Of a stretch of DNA of 64,000 nt, positions 1 to 7,871 are shown piece after piece. The notes beneath the pieces were generated by a model. That model was not told where the DNA came from. It saw only the letters and a list, made by a program, of their open reading frames with translations, and did not search any database. A program made the translations under genes and the position numbers. The stretch's first letter is position 1. Every line of letters begins with the position of its first letter. The stretch is from an uncultured Fodinibius sp. (GTDB lineage Bacteria > Bacteroidota > Rhodothermia > Balneolales > Balneolaceae): the NCBI GenBank assembly GCA_913056235.1, contig CAJXMW010000001.1:496001-560000 (forward strand), given 5' to 3'.

Positions 1-216
1 AATCATTATGAAAATTTTGGGATAGTCACCGGCAAAAACGAAGCAGACCCTTTTGTAGTTGCAGTTGCCAAAGCCCATGGATGTTCCGTTGTTACCAATG
101 AGACAAGGTCGGGAAATTTAAATGGTCCAAAAATTCCGGATGTATGCCTGGAGGAAGAAATTCCGTGGATCAGATTTGTTGATATTATCAAACAAGAAAA
201 TCTTGTTTTTCAATAG
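1..216 (+). CDS. DUF4411 family PIN-like toxin, C-terminal part
   Basis: The first frame is open from the left edge to a TAG stop and gives 71 residues. The segment ADPFVVAVAKAHGCSVVTNE followed by IPDVC and a closing FVDIIKQENLVF matches the end of DUF4411 proteins, PIN-like putative RNases usually encoded next to an XRE-type antitoxin. The acidic residue in ADPF fits the PIN active-site pattern. The start and the expected antitoxin would lie left of the window. Family assignment rests on motif memory; the function as a toxin is the family's usual prediction, not something visible here. Confidence 0.7.
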   Translation, partial: NHYENFGIVTGKNEADPFVVAVAKAHGCSVVTNETRSGNLNGPKIPDVCLEEEIPWIRFVDIIKQENLVFQ

Positions 217-305
217 TTAGTTTCAATAGTTGCATTTCATATTGTAAGGACTGCCTCTCTCAATGGTCTTACGTTGTAAGATCAAGCCTAACAAATTAAA
301 TTACT

Positions 306-603
306 ATGAGTTATCAAGTTATTCTATCCTATGATCTTTATAGTGCAACAGCAGAAGATTATGAATGTGTGAGTGAAGGGTTTCAGTCTATAGGTTATGA
401 AAACGAACTACAAGGAAATAATGGAAAGGTAGAAACGCCAAGTACAACTTTTAGAAAAGTGGTTTCAGGCACTAATTCCAGTACTGTTAGAAACTCGGAA
501 AGAAACAAGATCAAACAGGTTATGAATAGGTGCAAAGCAAGTAGCTTTTTTATGGTGTTTTGTTGGTGGCAGTGACCACACATGGGGTTCAACAGGCAAT
601 TAA
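306..603 (+). pseudogene. small conserved protein, single-base frameshift near its end
   Basis: ATG at 306 opens a frame beginning MSYQVILSYDL that stops early at 573-575 with the odd tail MVFCWWQ. Dropping one T from the TTTT run at about 558-562 restores the reading VFVGGSDHTWGSTGN and a stop at 601-603, a much more protein-like ending. The intact product would be about 98 residues. The fold is not recognised; the pattern of an N-terminal beta strand and a glycine-rich C-terminal strand suggests a small compact cytosolic protein. It sits directly behind the DUF4411 toxin tail and may be part of the same mobile defence cargo. The lesion could be a true mutation or a base-calling error. Confidence 0.5.
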
Positions 604-730
604 TAAATTACTTCTGATCTATAATCAGTCGGTTTTAAATATATTTTAAAAAAAATAAACCCTGTAAGTAATTGTTTATTAAAGGTTTACACCATGATTT
701 ATAAGACGAAATATAAAAAGGAATTTAATA

Positions 731-758
731 TTACCCCTTAGGGGTAACTAAGGGGTAA
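731..758. terminator. hairpin with alternative pairings, 3' of the 768-1511 gene
   Basis: TTACCCCTTA at 731-740 pairs perfectly with TAAGGGGTAA at 749-758, and also with the overlapping GGGGTAA at 741-747 to form a 17-base palindrome. The stem lies just past the stop codon of the minus-strand gene ending at 768. No strong U tract follows, so it may act as an mRNA 3' end or a binding site rather than a classical terminator. Confidence 0.45.
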
Positions 759-767
759 CAAAATATT

Positions 768-1511
768 TTACTCTTCTTCATTATCACCATTTTGGTTATT
801 TAAACCATATAATTTACCTAATAGATTTCGAGAAATCTCAGCGACTTCCTCATTTTGAAGATCTTTTGATTCCTCAACAACAGATATAACATTTGGTAGA
901 ACGTTTTCTAAGAAATACTCATTATCAATTTGATCAACAGTCTCATAGAGCGTACGTAAACTGCTCTTATGAGTTGAAAGGGCATTATAGTACACTTCTT
1001 TATTTAATTCATCGTCTTCTAAGTCAAACTTAGAAAGTAAATCATTTGTACTGATAATAGAATTGAAGGCTAATAAATTTCTCCTCATCGGATCATCTTC
1101 AGAATGTTCAAGAATATCAAACAACTTTCTACTTGTATCCCAAGTGTTTAATCGATGTACTTCAAATCTATCCGCTAATTTTTCGAATTTAGTATTAACT
1201 TCTTTGATTTTGTCATCTATGTAGGCTTTTAACTTCCTATAAATAAAAAACCAGTTGGCCAATGTTGCTAACGATAACAATCCGAGGACAATAAGAGAAA
1301 ATAATCCCGTCTGAATTGAGAGTGACGAGGTAAAAAAACTTTCTTTTAAGTTATGGCTTCTTAGTACCCTTTCTAAGGAATCCACTTTAACTGAAAGCCT
1401 TTCAATTTTTTCAGTTTGTGATTTTTTATCAACTTTAGTGGAATCATTTATCGTATACTCTTGGCCAAATAATAATACCAAGGAAAGTATAATGGATTTC
1501 AATAAGGGCAT
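768..1511 (-). CDS. single-pass membrane protein of unknown function with coiled coil
   Basis: This 247-residue protein has a hydrophobic N-terminus (about residues 3-16, possible signal or anchor), a short coiled-coil stretch around 30-52, and one clear membrane helix near 69-90 (LFSLIVLGLLSLATLANWFF). A lysine/glutamate-rich helical region (93-120) and a mostly helical C-terminal domain of about 130 residues with an acidic tail follow. No catalytic motif is evident. It lies alone between decayed genes, consistent with accessory cargo. A role as a small membrane-tethered sensor or defence effector is possible but unsupported. Confidence 0.6.
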   Translation of the reverse strand: MPLLKSIILSLVLLFGQEYTINDSTKVDKKSQTEKIERLSVKVDSLERVLRSHNLKESFFTSSLSIQTGLFSLIVLGLLSLATLANWFFIYRKLKAYIDDKIKEVNTKFEKLADRFEVHRLNTWDTSRKLFDILEHSEDDPMRRNLLAFNSIISTNDLLSKFDLEDDELNKEVYYNALSTHKSSLRTLYETVDQIDNEYFLENVLPNVISVVEESKDLQNEEVAEISRNLLGKLYGLNNQNGDNEEE

Positions 1512-1580
1512 TTCCTCAAGATTTAATTATGTGTTCAAACGAATATAGTTAAAGCTTTATGTATGCTATATCAAATAGTA

Positions 1581-1640
1581 ACGGCCGGAGACTTTAATCT
1601 CCGACCGTACTTTTGAGCATCGAGGTTATGTCAGACCTCG
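1581..1640. other. two successive hairpins
   Basis: Positions 1581-1608 form ACGGCCGGAGA/TCTCCGACCGT, an 11-base stem with one mismatch and a 6-base loop. Positions 1621-1640 form CGAGGT/ACCTCG. They lie between the start of the 768-1511 gene and a decayed gene fragment. They may be old terminator or IS-end structures; no function is assigned. Confidence 0.4.
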
Positions 1641-1644
1641 AACA

Positions 1645-1826
1645 TTAAGCTAACATGGCAACTAATTCGCTTGCATACTCTCCGCTCGATCAATGGCTTT
1701 GTGATCGAATATCTCATCCGATTCAATTTGATTGTAAACTGATTTCTTAACTTGGTTTGTCCGAGCTTTAATTTTCCGGAGCTTCTCGGCTTCCTCCACA
1801 AATTCCGGAAAGAACTCCTCTCGGTA
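1645..1826 (-). pseudogene. decayed gene fragment of unknown origin
   Basis: On the minus strand a frame reading FFPEFVEEAEKLRKIKA and ending DHKAIDRAESMQ looks like real charged-helix protein. It is cut by a TGA upstream and by a TAG after MQAN; a one-base shift continues it as SELVAMLA with a TAA at 1645-1647. The longer open frame on the same strand (1631-1852) has an unlikely composition and is a shadow. No family was recognised; it could be the end of a restriction-modification or transposition protein. Confidence 0.35.
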
Positions 1827-2074
1827 TCACTCGTAAAAGCCTTGCGACTCAAACCGGAGAGATAGGCCGGTGCATCAAGGATCCGATAAGTTCGAAACTA
1901 GATTCATAAATATAATTGCAATGGCTAAAACGATTCAGATGCAGGGTGCAAGGTGCTCTACCTGCGTCACCACTTTGGGGAGCGAGCGCGATGCATCCGG
2001 GGTGGGACCCTCATTGCATATAGTTAGGACAAGAGACACATTTGCGGTTTCTCAAAATACGGAAAAGATATGTG

Positions 2075-3298
2075 CTACACCCATGGGGATTGCTCGGAGG
2101 CCTGTGCAATTTTTGCCGTGTCTATGGCAATGACCAACTCTTCATTGGTGGGAATTACCCAGACTTCCGTTTTAGATGAATCACTGCTTATTTTCTGCAT
2201 CTTGCCCGATTCCGTTGATTCATTTTTCTCAGGATCAATTTCAATACCAAGTGATTCCATATCCTCAAGAGACTGCCGACGGACCATTGCCGAATTTTCT
2301 CCTATTCCAGCAGTAAAGATAATGGCATCACAGCCGTTCAATGTTGCAATATACGAGCCGATATATTTCTTTAAGTTATAGCAGAATACATCAATCGCCT
2401 GCTGACAGCGACGATCCCCCCGTTTTGCTTCTTCAGTGAGTTCTCTCATATCTGCTGCATAACCGCTCAGTCCCAATAAACCGCTATGCTTGTTCAACAG
2501 AGCATGCAGGTTATTGAGAGACAGCTCTTCTTTTTCAACCAGGTAAAAGAGGATAGACGGATCAATGTCACCTGAACGGGTGCCCATTACCAATCCTGAT
2601 AACGGAGTGAAGCCCATAGAAGTATCAATCGACTTGCCGCCTTTTACAGCCGTAACCGAAGCACCGTTTCCCAGATGACAAGTAATCACGCTGGTGTCCT
2701 CCACGGGTTTGTCCGTGGTTTTGTAATATTGTCTGCTCACATAATAGTGTGACGTTCCGTGAAATCCATATTTCCGAATTTTATAACGGCGATATAGCCG
2801 GTTCGGAATGCCATAGAGATAAGATTTGGCAGGCAGAGAGTGGTGAAATGCCGTATCAAATACTGCTACATGGGGTAATTCGGGCAGATACTTTTTTGCG
2901 GCTTCTATTCCTTTTAAATTCGGGGGATTATGAAGCGGGGCCAGGTCGAATGCCTGCCGGATGGCATCCATGACATCTTCATCAATGAGAACCGAGTCCT
3001 TGAATGTTTCACCACCGTGAACAACTCGGTGACCGACAGCTTTAATATCATCCGTCGATGAGATTGCCGTGTTGGCTGAATCCATCAGAAAGTTCATAAT
3101 TTCCTTCAAAGCCTGAACGTGATTCTCGATCTTACGTGTATCTTTTACCGATTTGAATCCTGCAGGTTCATGTTTAACAATGGAAGTAACCGCACCGATA
3201 CGTTCCACGATACCGGAGCAGATCTCTTTTTGTTCGGAGGTTTCAATTAGATTGTATTTTACGGATGAACTGCCGCAATTGATCACAAGTACGATCAT
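2075..3298 (-). CDS. ackA: acetate kinase
   Basis: The 407-residue product is full length for acetate kinase, which interconverts acetyl phosphate plus ADP and acetate plus ATP in the cytosol. The diagnostic N-terminal NCGSSSVKYNL (residues 7-17), HRVVHGGE, GFHGTSHYYVS and the glycine-rich ATP loop GNGASV are all present, as is FTAGIGENS near the C-terminus. No phosphotransacetylase gene is adjacent, and both flanks are gene fragments, so it appears to be a single-gene unit. The ADP-forming acetyl-CoA synthetase at 47090-49171 would offer an independent acetate/ATP route. Confidence 0.95.
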   Translation of the reverse strand: MIVLVINCGSSSVKYNLIETSEQKEICSGIVERIGAVTSIVKHEPAGFKSVKDTRKIENHVQALKEIMNFLMDSANTAISSTDDIKAVGHRVVHGGETFKDSVLIDEDVMDAIRQAFDLAPLHNPPNLKGIEAAKKYLPELPHVAVFDTAFHHSLPAKSYLYGIPNRLYRRYKIRKYGFHGTSHYYVSRQYYKTTDKPVEDTSVITCHLGNGASVTAVKGGKSIDTSMGFTPLSGLVMGTRSGDIDPSILFYLVEKEELSLNNLHALLNKHSGLLGLSGYAADMRELTEEAKRGDRRCQQAIDVFCYNLKKYIGSYIATLNGCDAIIFTAGIGENSAMVRRQSLEDMESLGIEIDPEKNESTESGKMQKISSDSSKTEVWVIPTNEELVIAIDTAKIAQASEQSPWV

Positions 3299-3480
3299 TA
3301 CATTCTGTATCTAGAGGTTGAGCAATTGGTATGAAATCAGCTTAATATAGTGAAGGTGAATGAATTTTTGATAAAGGTCGCAGGATTGAGGTTGCAATGT
3401 GGTGATTTTTTTTCTTGGAAAACAAGTTCCCTCTAGGGACACAGAACCCATCACATACATAGAGCATCGAATCAACTAAG

Positions 3481-3843
3481 GGACAAGTTTGAAGTCATTA
3501 TTATCGGAACCGGACAAGCAACTCCTTCAATAGCAGCCCGATGTGCTGACCAGGAATTGAAACAGCAATTATTGAGCTTGGCAAACGCCCGATGAGCCGC
3601 ATTGCCCGTATCAAAGAAAAGTAGAAACAGGATTTCATGAAAATACTTATTGATGCCGACACCGAAAAAATACTTGGCGCCGCTATCCTGGGTATACAAG
3701 GCGATGAAACCATTCACTCTATTATCGATATCATATAGACCGGGGAACCGTACACCACCATCCGGAATACGGTTCATATCTACCCGACCGTTTCGGAACT
3801 CATCCCTGCCATGCTTGAGAATCTGGAACCATTGGATCAATAA
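3481..3843 (+). pseudogene. mercuric-reductase-like flavoprotein remnant (N- and C-terminal ends only)
   Basis: The start reads KFEVIIIGTGQATPSIAARC, the N-terminal FAD-binding strand of class I pyridine nucleotide-disulfide oxidoreductases. After a frameshift it goes to ELGKRPMSRIARIKEK, then FMKILIDADTEKILGAAILG and HIYPTVSELIPAMLENL, the dimerisation domain at the far C-terminus. About 300 middle residues, including the redox CxxxxC pair, are absent. In-frame stops occur at TAG 3622-3624 and again within the IIDI region. This is an internally deleted pseudogene, not a functional protein. The small Cys-rich gene at 4511-4720 often accompanies mercury or heavy-metal genes, so this may be a former metal-resistance island. 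Confidence 0.85.
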
Positions 3844-3939
3844 TATCGATTAAAACAGGCGTAAAAACTTCAATCTTGTAAGATGCGGTTCTGTTTCATC
3901 ATCAATGTGTTGAACACTGATTAATAAAATGGATAAGAT

Positions 3940-4407
3940 ATGAAGTGGACAAAAGCAGCAGGCGTTGGTTTACTGGGAAGTTTAATCATGTTCTTGTTAA
4001 TGATGCTGGGCATTCACGGGACGGGTATCGCTCCATTTAATACGCCTCCATCTGCAGCATTTTTGATTAAGTTAGGGCTTCCAGCCCAACCACTGGGCCT
4101 TATCGTCCATTTTGGCTATGGGGCTTTTTGGTCTGTCCTTTTGATATACCTGTATAGAAACCACGTTGATATAAAAAAAGGATTAGGGATAGCTTTGGGA
4201 GCGTGGCTCATCATGATGATTATTTATAGTCCAATTATTGGATGGGGTGTGTTTGGTTTTGGAGATGCTCACTCATTGACAGCAAGTAATCCATTGTATT
4301 TGGAGGCTGGTCCCAAATATCTCACCAGTACGCTACTATTACACCTTATATTTGGAGCTATCATAGGATGGGGAAATGCAAAATGGACTACTCCTAAATC
4401 TATTTAA
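3940..4407 (+). CDS. small polytopic membrane protein, unknown function
   Basis: The 155-residue product is almost entirely hydrophobic, with four predicted membrane helices (about residues 7-27, 50-70, 80-103 and 131-150). No charged active-site motif is visible. It is a standalone gene behind the flavoprotein remnant and in front of the Cys-rich small protein. It resembles the many four-helix proteins of unknown function in Bacteroidota. Start ATG 3940 lies right after an A-rich leader. Confidence 0.7.
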   Translation: MKWTKAAGVGLLGSLIMFLLMMLGIHGTGIAPFNTPPSAAFLIKLGLPAQPLGLIVHFGYGAFWSVLLIYLYRNHVDIKKGLGIALGAWLIMMIIYSPIIGWGVFGFGDAHSLTASNPLYLEAGPKYLTSTLLLHLIFGAIIGWGNAKWTTPKSI

Positions 4408-4510
4408 GTGTAATTAACTTTATTTCCGGAACACTATCTGATTAAGTTATATCTGTTGATATCAATAAAATGAGCAGAAGATTATACATGAAATAGATAT
4501 CTTGTTTGTT

Positions 4511-4720
4511 ATGAAACGACCTACACTTACTTCTACCATAACATGTACTGAGTGTGGATCCCAAACGACAGAAACCATGTCCGAAGATTCCTGCCAGTAT
4601 TTTTGGGAATGTCCCCATTGCGGTGAGGTGCTAAAAGCTAAACAGGGAGACTGTTGTGTGTTTTGTTCCTATGGAGATCAACCGTGTCCCCCCGTCCAAA
4701 ATGGAGCAGACTGTTGCTAA
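4511..4720 (+). CDS. small Cys-rich zinc-ribbon-like protein (GDCCVFCSYG type)
   Basis: Starting at ATG 4511 the product is 69 residues with the pattern CTECG - CPHCG - GDCCVFCSYGDQPCPP and a terminal CC. Two CxxC pairs make a zinc-ribbon fold likely. The GDCCVxCSYG signature marks a small conserved protein commonly seen among heavy-metal resistance genes. A frame opening at TTG 4502 would add three residues but ATG is preferred. Nearby flavoprotein remnants support a former metal island. The molecular role is unknown. Confidence 0.75.
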   Translation: MKRPTLTSTITCTECGSQTTETMSEDSCQYFWECPHCGEVLKAKQGDCCVFCSYGDQPCPPVQNGADCC

Positions 4721-4747
4721 TCTCACAACCTATAACTACCGATCAAC

Positions 4748-4915
4748 TCAGGCTGCCACCACCGACACTACATATTTAGTATCATCCAGTGAAATAAAGT
4801 TTGTGGGATGTTTCGTCAGCTTGTAGATATGTGCAGCGTTATCAATCCCCACGGATTTATCTACAGTTGAATGAAAAATAAGCAATAGTTTTCCAATATT
4901 TTTGTCCTTAATTCT
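4748..4915 (-). pseudogene. alpha/beta hydrolase (OsmC-fusion type) fragment
   Basis: A minus-strand segment reads LLLIFHSTVDKSVGIDNAAH then KHPTNFISLDDTKYVVSVVAA, matching the region around the catalytic Asp of alpha/beta hydrolases fused to OsmC domains (usual form: hydrolase, HSPxDxxVGIxNA, then SLDxADHLL). The nucleophile half, the catalytic His (ADHLL) and the OsmC domain are missing. It is therefore a short remnant. The upstream part of the same open frame (4916-4966) does not look related. Confidence 0.55.
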
Positions 4916-5010
4916 AATCACTGGAATTATTACATAACTTAGTCGATCGGGGTTGAAGGAAAGCATAGCTCTTATTACTCTACCAGCTTAACTGAAGTCA
5001 GTAATATTAT

Positions 5011-5664
5011 ATGTTTAACTGGTTTAAAAAACACCGTAAGGAAAAATCTTCTTACGAGACAAACGAGGAATGGGTCGAGGCGCTCAAACCGCCGGTTGAT
5101 GAACGTGCCGTAGCGTTACTTCGCCAAAAGTTAATACGGGGACTTAAACCAGCGCTGCATAAATATGTTGATCGCGAACTCGACCAGTTTGTGGAGGATG
5201 TTGCCCAGGATGCACTGCTTAAAGTACTGGATAACATCGATTCCTTCCGTGGCGACAGCAAGCTCTTGACCTGGGCCATGAAGATTGCCGTTCGCGAAGG
5301 ACTGACCGAACTCCGGCTCAAGCGGTACGATGATATCTCTATAGAAGATTTAAAACCGGATGATGATAGCCGCGAAGTATTCTCGCTTTCGATGGCCAGT
5401 AGTGAAACCAGTCCCGACCGGTCGCTGCATGAGTCAAAACTTGTTGACAAGGTCATGACTATCATCAACGAGGAACTAACAGATAAACAAAAACAAGCCA
5501 TAAATGCCTTGATGATTCAGAGATTACCCGGGCCGGTTGTCGTTAAACAAATGGATACCAATAGGAATGCACTTTATAAGTTGGTTCACGATGCCCGGCT
5601 TAAAATTAAGAATAAACTAGAACTTGAAGGGATCGATCCCGATGAGATGCTGGATCAACTGTAA
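5011..5664 (+). CDS. sigma-70 family RNA polymerase sigma factor (ECF-like)
   Basis: The 217-residue protein has a region 2 block at about 45-105 (DVAQDALLKVLDNIDSFRG, then LLTWAMKIAVREG) and a region 4 helix-turn-helix block at about 155-205 (DKQKQAINALMI...NALYKLVHDARLKIK). The order and size fit an ECF sigma factor. A 58-base gap separates it from a small zinc-finger protein on the same strand, the usual partner arrangement for a zinc anti-sigma factor. The signal sensed and the target promoters are not evident. Confidence 0.88.
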   Translation: MFNWFKKHRKEKSSYETNEEWVEALKPPVDERAVALLRQKLIRGLKPALHKYVDRELDQFVEDVAQDALLKVLDNIDSFRGDSKLLTWAMKIAVREGLTELRLKRYDDISIEDLKPDDDSREVFSLSMASSETSPDRSLHESKLVDKVMTIINEELTDKQKQAINALMIQRLPGPVVVKQMDTNRNALYKLVHDARLKIKNKLELEGIDPDEMLDQL

Positions 5665-5722
5665 GAACCAAGGAGTTAACCTCATCAGTAGCTATAATGA
5701 AAGAAGTTATCAGAAATAATAG

Positions 5723-5965
5723 ATGGAATTAACACCCGACATATTAAAAAAGCTGATTAAATCAGCCCAGATGGCTGCCGATCATGAAATCGGTTGCAAT
5801 GAGTGTTTTGACGAACTCCATGAGTTCGCTGAGATGGAATTGGCTGGCAAATCTCCAGAAGAAGCCAAACCGCTGATTAAGGATCACCTTGACAAATGCA
5901 GCAGTTGTCGCGAAGAGTACCAAGCCCTGCTCGAAGCTCTTCGGACTATTGAAAGTGACAACTAA
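5723..5965 (+). CDS. zinc-finger anti-sigma-like protein
   Basis: This is an 80-residue soluble protein with C25-x2-C28 and H55-x3-C59-x2-C62 (HLDKCSSC), the HxxxCxxC pattern of zf-HC2/ZAS anti-sigma domains. No membrane helix follows, so it would act as a cytosolic zinc-binding anti-sigma. Position directly behind the ECF sigma gene supports pairing. A redox-responsive Cys-zinc switch is a family-based inference. Confidence 0.8.
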   Translation: MELTPDILKKLIKSAQMAADHEIGCNECFDELHEFAEMELAGKSPEEAKPLIKDHLDKCSSCREEYQALLEALRTIESDN

Positions 5966-6318
5966 CGCCCACCACAATTCTAATCTTCCTTAAGGGAAAA
6001 TTCTCTCCTGAGCCATCTGCTTCTTTTATATCCCAGTACCCTACATTAAATGAATAGATAACGTATTAGGATACAGGAAATCGCACCCTTCAAATAAAGT
6101 GGATAATCGGCTGGCAGATGATAGACACAACCGAAGCCAAGAATGCTCCAACCCTGAGCATTAGTAATTTATTTAGGCTTCAAGTCATCAACTTCAGCAT
6201 ACTGGCAAAAAAGTTTGGACAGGTTCAAACAACTATTTTTCTTTTCAGTAGCTGAAATGATCATATTAATCCAGCAGTCCACGTATTTTAACGATCACAC
6301 TATTCAATCATTAATGTC
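5966..6318. other. intergenic region, no supported gene
   Basis: These 353 bases contain no convincing open frame on either strand. A sigma-54-like TGGCA occurs near 6201 but lacks a matching -12 element at the right distance. No strong hairpin was seen. It presumably holds the promoter of the rhodanese gene at 6319. Confidence 0.4.
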
Positions 6319-7620
6319 ATGAATACATTATCTACGGAAGAACTCATTGCCAAGAGTGAAGATGCCAACAACGTTTTAATTGATGTCCGCCCCATAGCTG
6401 CATATAACGGATGGACACTACAAAACGAGCAGCGTGGCGGCCATATCCCCGGGGCAAAAAGTATTCCCCTGCAGTGGACCCAGTATATGGATTGGGTTGA
6501 GGTGTTGGAAGAGAAAAACGTAAGCAGAGAAAAGCCGGTTGTGGTGTATGGCTACGACAATGATGATAGCCTGCAGATGGCCCAAAAATTAGATGAGCTC
6601 GGCTACCAGCAAGTCATGACCTACGATCATTTTTTGAATGAATGGGCTGCTAATCCAGACCTGCCGCTGGACAAGTTGCCTCGATACAAGCACTTGGTGT
6701 ATCCGGGGTGGGTAAAACAGTTAATGGACGGCCAGCAACCGTCCCACTTTGATGCAGAAGATTATGTCATTTGCCATTCTCATTACGACCATATCGAAGA
6801 TTACCAAAAAGGACATATTCCTGGTGCGATACCGGTGGATACTAACAGCCTGGAGTCGACCGAAACCTGGAACCGCCGTTCGCCCGAGGAACTTAGAAAC
6901 ACCCTCGAAAATCTAGGCATTCGTCACGATACTACGGTAATAATCTATGGACGGTTTTCCGCTCCCGTGTATGATGAAGAAAAGTTTCCCGGCAAAAGCG
7001 CCGGACATCTTGGCGCCCTGCGGTGTGCTGCAATCATGCTGTATGCGGGGGTCGAAGACATCAGGATACTGAATGGTGGCATTACGAGCTGGGAATCAGA
7101 AGGATACGAGCTTTCAACGGAAGAGCATACTCCAACTCCTATTGACGATTTTGGAACCGATATCCCCGCCCATCCCGAGTATATGATTGATACCCCAGAG
7201 GCCAAGAAACTGTTGAAATCTAATGACGGAGAGCTGGTCAGCATCCGCAGCTGGGAGGAGTTTATTGGCAACCGCAGCGGCTATCACTATATCAAAAAGA
7301 AGGGACGAATCTCGGGCGCTATTTTTGGCAACTGCGGAAGCGACGCCTACCACATGGAAAACTATCGCAATTTTGACCACACCATGAGAGAATACCAAGA
7401 AATTGCATCAGCCTGGAAGGAAGGCGGTATTACACCTGATAAACACGTGGCCTTTTATTGCGGGACCGGCTGGCGGGGCAGTGAAGCTTTCATGAACGCT
7501 TGGCTGATGGGATGGCCTAACATTTCGGTCTATGATGGGGGGTGGTTTGAATGGTGCAACGATCCGGAAAATCCCATTGAGACCGAAGAACCCGACCAAT
7601 CATTATTGAAACGTATATAG
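6319..7620 (+). CDS. multidomain rhodanese (sulfurtransferase)
   Basis: The 433-residue protein contains three rhodanese-like domains in series (about 1-120, 130-275, 285-425), each with the typical LIDVR/GHIPGA-type entry and a strand-loop where the catalytic loop lies. Only the last has the active-site cysteine: VAFYCGTGWRGS near residue 375. The matching loops of the first two read VVVYGYDND and VIIYGRFS, without Cys. It would transfer sulfane sulfur to an acceptor in the cytosol; no signal peptide is seen. The inactive domains probably serve structural or docking roles. It is a single-gene unit. Confidence 0.88.
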   Translation: MNTLSTEELIAKSEDANNVLIDVRPIAAYNGWTLQNEQRGGHIPGAKSIPLQWTQYMDWVEVLEEKNVSREKPVVVYGYDNDDSLQMAQKLDELGYQQVMTYDHFLNEWAANPDLPLDKLPRYKHLVYPGWVKQLMDGQQPSHFDAEDYVICHSHYDHIEDYQKGHIPGAIPVDTNSLESTETWNRRSPEELRNTLENLGIRHDTTVIIYGRFSAPVYDEEKFPGKSAGHLGALRCAAIMLYAGVEDIRILNGGITSWESEGYELSTEEHTPTPIDDFGTDIPAHPEYMIDTPEAKKLLKSNDGELVSIRSWEEFIGNRSGYHYIKKKGRISGAIFGNCGSDAYHMENYRNFDHTMREYQEIASAWKEGGITPDKHVAFYCGTGWRGSEAFMNAWLMGWPNISVYDGGWFEWCNDPENPIETEEPDQSLLKRI

Positions 7621-7621
7621 C

Positions 7622-7871
7622 TTAGGCTGAAACTGATCCTGTTGTTTTCTTTATGACATTATCCTTGAAGACATAGAGCAGCGAAACGGCAATAATAAGT
7701 ACTTGGAACTCCATTCCACGTCCCGCGTTATTGCCTATATTTATTGAATTCCAGCCATATTATGTGAGAACCATCACGATTAACACAATCGCCATGGTGA
7801 CTCATTTCATGTAATCCTTGAGCACCTGCTAACAACCATAACGCAAGATATGTAACTCCAGTCCATTTCAT
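7622..7871 (-). pseudogene. broken small membrane-protein gene
   Basis: ATG at 7869-7871 overlaps the TGA stop of the upstream hydrolase gene (ATGA), which argues for a real former gene. The frame starts MKWTGVTYLALWLLAGAQG, then a shift near the segment coding for HHGD leads to MAIVLIVMVLT, an in-frame TAA, and a long hydrophobic continuation FQVLIIAVSLLYVFKDN ending at 7622. One frameshift and one stop make it non-functional as read. It would have been a protein of about 82 residues with two or three membrane helices, last in the 11491-7622 operon. Confidence 0.5.

Noticed and set aside
6-191. Minus-strand open frame over the left edge
   Set aside because: Antisense shadow of the DUF4411 toxin tail, which has the recognisable protein sequence.
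1631-1852. 73-residue minus-strand frame
   Set aside because: Arg/Ser-rich and unlike a protein; a different frame of the same strand carries the better, decayed coding signal.
3472-3840. 122-residue minus-strand frame
   Set aside because: Antisense to the flavoprotein remnant, whose plus-strand translation matches a known domain.
6195-6225. TGGCA element before the rhodanese gene
   Set aside because: TGGCAAAAAAGTTTGG lacks GC at -12 and no palindrome lies upstream.
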